A stretch of DNA of 64,000 bases from positions 11,468,278 through 11,532,277 of the forward strand of contig NC_134030.1 of assembly GCF_964204645.1 (NCBI RefSeq). Reading direction: 5' to 3'. The DNA is from Tubulanus polymorphus. Taxonomy: Eukaryota > Nemertea > Palaeonemertea > Tubulaniformes > Tubulanidae. Positions 56,607 to 64,000 of the stretch are shown here, in pieces. Within the stretch, counting starts at the first letter, position 1; each line of letters begins with the position of its first letter. Made by a program: the position numbers and the translations under genes. The notes beneath the pieces were generated by a model. It was given only the letters and a program-made list of their open reading frames with translations, was not told the DNA's origin and ran no database searches.

Positions 56607-59600
56607 TACAATCTATAAGATTTTATGATATGTAGTAATTAATTTTGTACGCCGCTATATTTGATTAAATGGTTCTATATTGTGTTCGGGTATGCATATG
56701 AAAAATTGAAATTATATATACAGGTGATTATTTGAAAAGGCATGGACACTGTAATCACAGTTATTTATAGATAATGGGCATCTTATGCTTACATGTGGAT
56801 CCTATGCCACACTTACTCCCGTTAGTGAAAATTTTGTAGTTGAAGTAATGTTCTACATTTTATCGTGTATTTCTAGTAAATGTAATAAAGTTTATATGAT
56901 ATTAGTATATGTACCCAAAAATGTTTAAGTTTTGACTTTTCGAACGGATGCAACAGTATTCAACACTCGAGTTCTTTAAAGCGAATTCTATTAAGATAAG
57001 AGTTGAGTTATATAAAGTAAGAAATACATTTTGACGATCGCATAATCCAGGAAGAAAGACACTAAATATTTGGATGGATATATGAAAGCTGTGGGTACTG
57101 GAGTGAGTAATGGGTAGTGTATTGTGATCTGTGTGCATTTGTGGCCAGCACACAGATCACATTGTTCATTGGGGTTTGGTCCAGGACTCGCGAGATTTTC
57201 AACAACACGGAAGTAACGTGTAATAAATGGTGACTTGAATTGCATGACTACCTACCACCCCTCATTATGGTTGGAAAACTTAACGTTCCGCACTGACTAA
57301 AAATTAGTAATAACATTTTAGAAATGGCCAGAATTTTAACTTAGGTTCTATCTCATTTTTATTTTACAATTGCGATTGGTATAATTTTTTTTTTAAACGG
57401 CCGTTAAGGCTTCATGTTTCGTCTGCAATTCACTGCAAATAGTTACGCAACTACGCACATTTCAGTTTTTTGGCAGCTGTACACTCAATCGGCACCGTTC
57501 GTGACTAGCTTCACTGTGGAATTATCATTAATTAACATCGCCATATCACATCATAAACTTATATTGTGCCTTAAAACCCTAACAGCCGAAATAATTGAAA
57601 TGCACACACGATTTCTATCATTGAGAATTGAGAGAGTGGCCATGTTTGTGTTCTGCTGCTTCGCGTAAATACCGCGCGGTGGCGTAACCGCGCGGAGTGG
57701 GGCCGATACGTCCAGTGTCGAAACGTCGTGATATTTCAACTTGTCATTTTCTCTTTTTAATCCATTTTTAACGCAACTCCTTACGATTTGATCGAAATTC
57801 ACTGGAGTATCACGAGAATATGCTTTCGATTTTTTTATCTCTGGTGAAACTGATGATTCGGAAGGAATTGTCATCATCGCGTTCATTTGAGAGAAATGAC
57901 GAATTTGCCGTGCATTTTTGAAAAATATTCTTACGTATGAAACGTATGAACTGTGAAACTATTATGTATTTTTGAAACGTATCAAGATAAGAAGCCCCCA
58001 GAGCCATTCCCGAGAGTCTGCGTATGGACCGACTGCCTGTAACCTGTGTGGTATGGAACCATTCTGAAAAATGCGCAATGGGCCTGTCCCCTTCCAAGAA
58101 CCATTCTGAGGGCTGGGTATCATGGGCCGGCAAAATGGTCAAAACATATACATGTATATCGTTAACTGATCCAATCATATTAGTTTTGATCCAGATTACG
58201 TGAATGAATGTCTTAACCAAAACAACTGAAGGACAAATCAATGTGAGAGAACTGTGTCATATACTGATATGATGCTGCTTTGACTTCTGTACCCTAAGTT
58301 GGTCAGTAAATTAGACTAGAATCATCAGAATAGTACGTACGGTACTTAACTGTTAGATGTCGAACACATCTTTTTAACCGAATTTCAGCCCGGGCTTAAA
58401 ATGAACATTGTGACTCCCTCGGACCACTGATCTGTTTAAAACACGTAACGTGACGACGGGAAAAACTGGCATTGAGCAAAAGTAAAACAATGTATAGTAT
58501 ACATGCATTAATTTCCCTACAATGCGTCGCGGTATGAATACCGTCCCTCTGCTTTGGCAATATTACCAGTGCTACGATCGTGTTTTTAGTAAGTAACTAG
58601 TTCCATAGGACCAGACTTAAACTGTCCCAATCAGTTTGAATTTACTTGCCAGGAATTATTAATCAAATTGGAGATTTCATGAACGAGGAAAAGTGGAATA
58701 CAAATAATAAGAATCACAAAAAGAGCAAGAAGAGGTTGCTTTTCCGCGCATTGATTGAAGCAAAGTGTTTACCCGTGACGTCAGAATACTTAATGGCTTC
58801 ATTTTTTCTTTCTCTTGAATTTCACTGCATGCATTGTCCTCAACAAGTTTTTTTTTATGGGGCAATAAATTCATTCAAGTTCAATTATCAATTCCAAGTT
58901 CAAAGATGGCAGTTCGACTGGCGTGACCTACTGCCGCTTTCGCTGCAGAAACGTTTTTTCCCTGATGCATGTTTACGAGTAATTAATGTAAATCGCGATC
59001 GGTGGTTTGATAGTTACTGATCTTCAACGGCCATTTGTCAATTGTGGATTATCGTTTTCTACTGAGGTGCAATTTCCATTGAAAATATTCATCTCTTTTA
59101 ACCACTGAGACGCCAGTCTGAGGGACGAGTCCATATTTAAGGGCCACGATGATCCCCAAAGTCCGATATTTTCAAAATGAGGGTTTTGATAGCTGCGATC
59201 GTCCGCTTCTTGAAAATGAAATTAGTTCAGATAATTCTGCATATGGAAATTTCCAATAAATAAATGATTATAAACTATGCTATTGATTAAAACTGTGATT
59301 GGGAGTATCAATAACTTTTTGGTTGATTTTGAGCATCAAATATAGGATTTGGCTTACTGTGAAACCGGATATACGAATATAATACTATAATACTATACTA
59401 CTATAGTGTATTTTTAACGCTTGGATGGGCCTCATACGGCCAACACATGTTGGTCGTTTACGTATGATATGCTGTGAGCTTGTCAAGCTGTGAGTGACCT
59501 AAGTTAAACATCGGAAGTTTAGTTCTTAACTGGATTAGATTGGTTTTTACATGTAAGTGATTCTAGATATCCATTTTTCATTTTGGCGATATGTTCAGTA

Positions 59601-59877
59601 CACGCCAACATATAAGTTCGAATTGTTGTTGTTGACAATAAATGGATATGATAAGAAAAATATCAATGAAATCATTTCTTATTTGAATATATTGACAATT
59701 GAATTAAATTAGATTTGATTGATCACCAACCAGTATCCCCATTATCTCTTTCAATCCCAATTGATTTCCTGACATACGAAATTTCTGGAGCATTAAATTT
59801 TAGTTAGATATTGGATGTATCTTTTTAAATGTTTATATCCAGTTAACATGGCAAAGAAGTGTTTTCCCTGCCCGACC
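56607..59877. other. Intergenic DNA after the M13 locus
   Basis: Holds the M13 3' UTR (AATAAA at 56884) and a GC-rich hairpin CCGCGCGGT-GGCGTA-ACCGCGCGG at 57672-57695. A retroelement-tail-like phrase GCAATAAATTCATTCAAGTT occurs near 58862. No gene recognised; longer frames such as the minus-strand one at 57810-58241 have no family resemblance. Confidence 0.45.
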
Positions 59878-60086
59878 CATCCTCCCTCGGTCGGGATTCG
59901 AACCTGATGGCATTACTTCACTCAGCTACGGCAGACTTGTTGCCTGTCCAATTCTGTGCCAACTGCATTCAGAATGAAGGTAGAGACCGGCAACCATTCT
60001 AAGCCACGGCACGAACCCCTGTCACTGACACTTTGTGCCGTGGCAATCTCGATGCTATCAGGTTCGAATCCCTGCCAGTGGAGGAT
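59878..60086. repeat. Foldback of two tRNA-like B-box modules
   Basis: Left arm CATCCTCCCTCGGTCGGGAT then TCGAACCTGATGGCAT (59878-59914); right arm is its near complement (60052-60086, GGTTCGAATCCC inside). Between them CCACGGCAC / GTGCCGTGG form a second stem (60003-60011, 60034-60042). Same module as 21852-21888. Confidence 0.72.
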
Positions 60087-61069
60087 GTGCCTGACCAACA
60101 ATGGAAAATGTGCCCTTGCGAGGAATATGGAAAAAAATATATACAGATTAGCAAACACTTAAAAAATCCATTCACCATACTCATATTATAGCAACTATAG
60201 AGACATGGTCAGAATACATCCCTTTGAGGGATTCAATTCTTCGGCCACTGCTTTTCGACTACCCATATTTACCAGAACCCTAATCGGGTTGTCTATCTAA
60301 TATCTAATAATATATATATTACCTGGCAGAAAATATATAGTCTAGGGGGTTCCCTCATATGGGAGTTAATTTAAAAAGTGTCCAAAACTAAAATACGTAC
60401 CGGTCATGACCCTTTTTGCCTGGTAAAAACAGAGAAAACGAGAAAGAAAGGAATTTAGTTTTTGCGCCCCCATATCGGCTCTGGCTCTGTTGACCACATC
60501 AAATCTTCGAAAGCGTCGAATTTTCTCAAAGAAAATTGGGATCTCATATTCTGGCGCTATGACCAGAACAAAGAATATCCCTTTTTGGCGCACCGAAACA
60601 GACAAAAAATCCATTTTGTCAAAACTGATTCCTGACCTTTTAGCGCCCACGCCAAAACGGACATTCAACCAGAGTGAAATTATTCTTTGTGAGCGCCCTT
60701 GCAAATATATGCAAATTAAATTCAAGGTGATGTGCGAAAAATTTAATCTTGTTGATAGAATTTTTCGTTTTTCGTTTTGGCATTCGGGCGCCCGACGTTT
60801 GTAAATCAGGAATTTTACAGGATTCCTACTCTGCCGAAGATTGTTAAAAAATCATATGACATGTGGACTATATTTCCATGGTTTTTATCATCTTATTTGA
60901 TATAGAAGTGGTTGTCATACGGAAAATGACCTGGGACTGTAGATCCTCCAAAGGCAGACTATAATATACATGGTTGATCACCCGTGAAACTGTGATCGCT
61001 GAAATATAATACGTCACAAATACACGCTAGTACTGCGTGACAGTGGTCGAACAGGCATAAATTGTTCTT
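60087..61069. other. Intergenic DNA upstream of SLC22 copy 2
   Basis: No gene or repeat family recognised; both-strand frames near 60366-60804 are mutual shadows without homology. Confidence 0.4.
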
Positions 61070-62023
61070 ATGGATGAAACATGTACACACGATGGTGAAA
61101 AAGAGATTACAAACAGTTGTTCATTTGAGAAAATGTTGGATACACTTGGCCATTTCGGAAGGTTTCAGATTCGCGTGTTTGTGATTCTTACTCTGATGGA
61201 TCTCTCAACCCAACCTGTTGGTATGCTATATGTATTTTCTCATTACGAACCTGTCCTGTCTCAGATTAGCAGCAAACGTCTCTTTACCCAATGATACTGA
61301 CAGATTATGTTCATTCAATGGGTCTCAGTGTGTACTATTTGATTATGATTTTACCAATGCCTTGACGTCAATAATTACCGAGGTGAGTACAACATTTTGT
61401 ATTACCACCCTAAATTAAAAGTTTATATCTGGACCTTTTATTGATTCATTATCGTCAACTTACTTCTAGTACAATCTTGTTTGCGAATTGAATTATATCC
61501 CAAAACTATCAATTAGTCTACAAATGGCTGGATTATTCTTCGGTGCAATGACGTCTGGATACGTTGCGGATTGGATTGGTCGCAAAAAGGTCTTGATAGC
61601 ATTCGCCTCTTTGATGATAGCTACACAAATCGTCGTTGGATTTTCCAACACATGGGTTACTTACCTGATTATTCGTGCTTTCACTGGTTTTTTCAACGGT
61701 AAGTCCATTGAGTTAAACATAAAAAATACATGAAGTATTTAGTCTCAGGAGATTTATATTTTATTTTGCCTTCACATGTGCAATAATCTCATTCAGTCTA
61801 ATCTCATTATCTTGTCATCTTATTTAGGCGGTGCCCTAAATGTTTGCTTCACTCTTCCAATAGAGTTCGTCGGTCCAAAATGGCGAACATTTTGCGCTTG
61901 TTTTGTCCTGTATGCTTTGGGGTCATCTTTGACTTCGGCAGCAGCCTATCTGACCCGTGATTGGCGTCATACGGCATTCATAACCGCTTCATTCGGGATA
62001 CCTCTTATACCAGCTATCATTCT

Positions 62024-62547
62024 GTAAGTTCTCCAATAAGATGATGAATATATCATTATATAGATTGTATGCTCAGTTTGAATACAAAATTAACGTTTAA
62101 GATACCTACTCATAGACTCGAACATCTCTAACCTGAGGCACATGTGTAACCTTCTTGCGTGCGTGAAAGCTAATATATTCACGGCTGTCCATTCGCATCT
62201 GTCTGCTCTCTCTAATCGCACAACTCACTGAGTGCCCCTATTGACATCATTAGCAGGTTTGGGGTTTCCTGTCCCATATTGATGAGAGACTATAAAGTTG
62301 GCGAGGCCAGTAACCGTTGGTTTCAGCCACTCGGTCCCAGCGCCTCGTACTTTAAACCCGTAGATCAAATAGGAAATATTCGGACTATGGATTTTTGTAA
62401 TTTTCAGTTTTAATATTGATTATATATAAATAAATACGTTTAAAGGCCTCTGAATCAACCATTTAAAATGAAGACTAGATTGTATGACGTTAGTTGAATC
62501 TTCATGTTGAGACATTATCTAGGTTGCTCGCATTTGCTATGTTTTAG
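62024..62547. other. SLC22 copy 2, intron 3
   Basis: 0.5-kb intron without recognised repeats. Confidence 0.5.
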
Positions 62548-62900
62548 TTGGGTCCCAGAAAGCGTTCGCTGGTTGGCAAGAAAAAAGCAGTAAACATGGA
62601 TACCTAGATTTGTTCAAGACAAGAAAATTGGCTATTCAAACATGCGTTATTATGTACTGTTGGTGCGTAATGCTAAGAGTCGAACGATGACTTGAGCATC
62701 GTAATAAATGGGCGTATAAATTCATCAGATTAGGTCCTAGCTGTTTTTTTTTCTTTGTCAGGTTTTCGTGTTCTGCTATCTACCACGGTATTAGCTCTAT
62801 GTACAGTAAGTACATTTAAAGGAACTGTTTTCGTTAACGTTGTCGCTGGTTCATTTGTTTCTATACCCGCCGATTGTAGTGTCATTTTTGTTGCACACAG

Positions 62901-63304
62901 GTAAACTCGGGCAGTTTTTGATATCATTCGATTCTTTATATGAAACTTAGGTATTTTGATATCAATATAGTACTCAGCGATGCAGTTTTAAAATTTGTTT
63001 TTCAAATTTTTCGATAATCATTGTATAATTGTAATGTATCTGCTATTGTCTACAACGAGAAGACATAAGTACTAAAATCAAAATTATAATTTAAGGTAAA
63101 TAGAAACAATAAGAATGAAGATAAAGAACATTGAAACATTGAAATGTACTAATCTCAAACAAAAACAAAACTAATAATCAAAGTGGGATCATCGTTGCGA
63201 TGGGTACGAGGATATTGACAGTACGGCATGACCAAATCATGTAACAACGAATATACGGCAGCCAATCTAATCAAAGCTTTAAGTGAATTATTTTTGAATT
63301 CCAG
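62901..63304. other. SLC22 copy 2, intron 5
   Basis: 0.4-kb AT-rich intron. It lacks the Tigger-related element and foldbacks found in the same intron of copy 1, so those inserted after the duplication or were lost here. Confidence 0.6.
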
Positions 63305-63599
63305 GTTTGGTCGTCGACGGTCGTTTTTTGTTTATATGCTAATACCAATAACTTGCATGGTAACAATGGTGATTGTTGGAGCACTTAACAAGAAAGATGA
63401 ACTCGGTATTTTTACCACGCTATTGGTACTGATTGGTAATAGTGGAATATCATCGTGTTGGACATTGGCATCTATATATTCAGCAGAAATCTATGCCACC
63501 GTTATAAGGTGATTATTTGTCTAACATCTATCCGTCCGTAGATTCAACACCATAGGTGCGTCTGCAGTCCAAAAATTGTCCCAATTGTAAGTATGGTTC

Positions 63600-64000
63600 T
63601 CAACACCAGGGAAGGTGAATATTGAAACATATCAAACTTATAATTTCGATTGTGCCAGATGCATTTTTCATTAACAGTGGCACAGTTAGTTGTAGATCAT
63701 GCCATGTTCTATAATCCTTGTGATTTTCAAGGACATCGGTTTCTCCATACATTCACCAAAATTTGGATGGGGAAATTACATTTCCCCAATTCATATTGGG
63801 ACCTATGCATACCTTGTACGTAAGGCAAAGCAAGGTTGCAGCTTATAACATATTATCTACGATATTGGCGAATTTCAAGATCATTGGTTTCTTTAATGTT
63901 CACCCGGGACAGGGAACGTTGAATATTGAAAGTTTCCAGACTGTCGAACTTTTCAGAGCACTTCTATGTGCGCATAGTGTTCCTTTGGTTTTGAAATGTA
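63600..64000 (+). mobile_element. Decayed Helentron-like element, copy at right edge
   Basis: Diverged cores: GTAGATCATGCCATGTTCTA then GTGATTTTCAAGG, CACCCGGGACAGGGAACGTTG, AATATTGAAAG, and a decayed end (CATAGTGTTCCTTTGG). It follows the pattern of copies 1 and 2 but at much lower identity. Confidence 0.6.

Larger units (their letters stand above)
61070..63508 (+). pseudogene. SLC22-like transporter, second copy, disrupted and partial
   Basis: Six exons mirror copy 1 with the same borders: 61070-61382, 61470-61698, 61828-62023, 62548-62662, 62762-62900, 63305-63508. Exons 2, 3 and 6 have exactly the lengths of copy 1 (229, 196, 204) and read cleanly (YVADWIGRKK, FVGPKWRTFCACFVLY, FGRRRSFF). 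Exon 1 lacks 5 nt after FSHYEP, shifting the frame. Exon 4 lacks 119 nt after VPESVRWL and reaches TAA at once. Exon 5 has 4 extra nt after ISSMYS and meets TAA. Splice sites look intact, so this is an unprocessed duplicate. Exons 7 and 8 are not seen and may lie beyond the window. The N-terminus is shorter than in copy 1. Confidence 0.85.

Noticed and set aside
57551-58241. Overlapping minus-strand frames of 111 and 143 codons
   Set aside because: No domain features, no plausible splice partners and composition like the surrounding spacer.
60052-60086. tRNA gene on the plus strand
   Set aside because: Only the B-box region matches; it is one arm of a foldback and has no 5' half.

Overview
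The window is AT-rich animal DNA with short coding exons, GT-AG introns and dense, mostly non-autonomous transposons. The gene set points to an invertebrate: a DHRS4-type SDR, a plakin-like protein, SLC22 carriers, M13 peptidase-like proteins and a small secreted Cys-rich protein. The dominant repeat has about 150-bp internal cores, an ACGG-type microsatellite and a CTAG end. It looks like the pearl/Helentron-type elements known from bivalves, so I favour a lophotrochozoan, perhaps a mollusc. That placement is inference.

Layout. 1-4.0 kb: a satellite of about 745-bp units. 4.6-8.7 kb: two Helentron-like copies flanking a broken Tigger/pogo transposon. 9.3-20.3 kb: the C-terminal six exons of a DHRS4-like gene (+), whose introns hold LINE pieces, hAT-like and Tigger-like elements and foldback MITEs. 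20.3-25.2 kb: no gene recognised. 25.2-29.8 kb: a complete ten-exon gene (+) for a 366-residue mini-plakin. 30.5-31.3 kb: repeat and LINE tails. 32.8-38.1 kb: a complete eight-exon SLC22-like transporter (+). 38.5-39.6 kb: a four-exon gene (+) for an 89-residue secreted Cys-rich protein. 40.3-56.6 kb: an M13 (neprilysin/ECE-like) locus (+) whose zinc site is degraded and which has two alternative N-terminal coding modules. 61.1-63.5 kb: a second SLC22 copy, closely related to the first but with three frame-breaking indels, which runs off the window.

All recognised host genes lie on the + strand. They do not form one pathway. DHRS4 is peroxisomal carbonyl metabolism, SLC22 is plasma-membrane organic-ion transport, the M13-like protein is a predicted type II membrane ectodomain protein that is probably catalytically dead, and the plakin is cytoskeletal. 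The SLC22 pair looks like a local direct duplication now separated by the Cys-rich gene and the M13 locus.

I found no wholly new multi-gene system. The best leads are the M13 pseudoenzyme with alternative N-termini, the stand-alone mini-plakin, the secreted Cys-rich gene, and a Tigger-like element whose TA target duplication overlaps a splice donor. Exons were called by eye from homology to remembered family features, splice sites and phase; no alignment or search was run.
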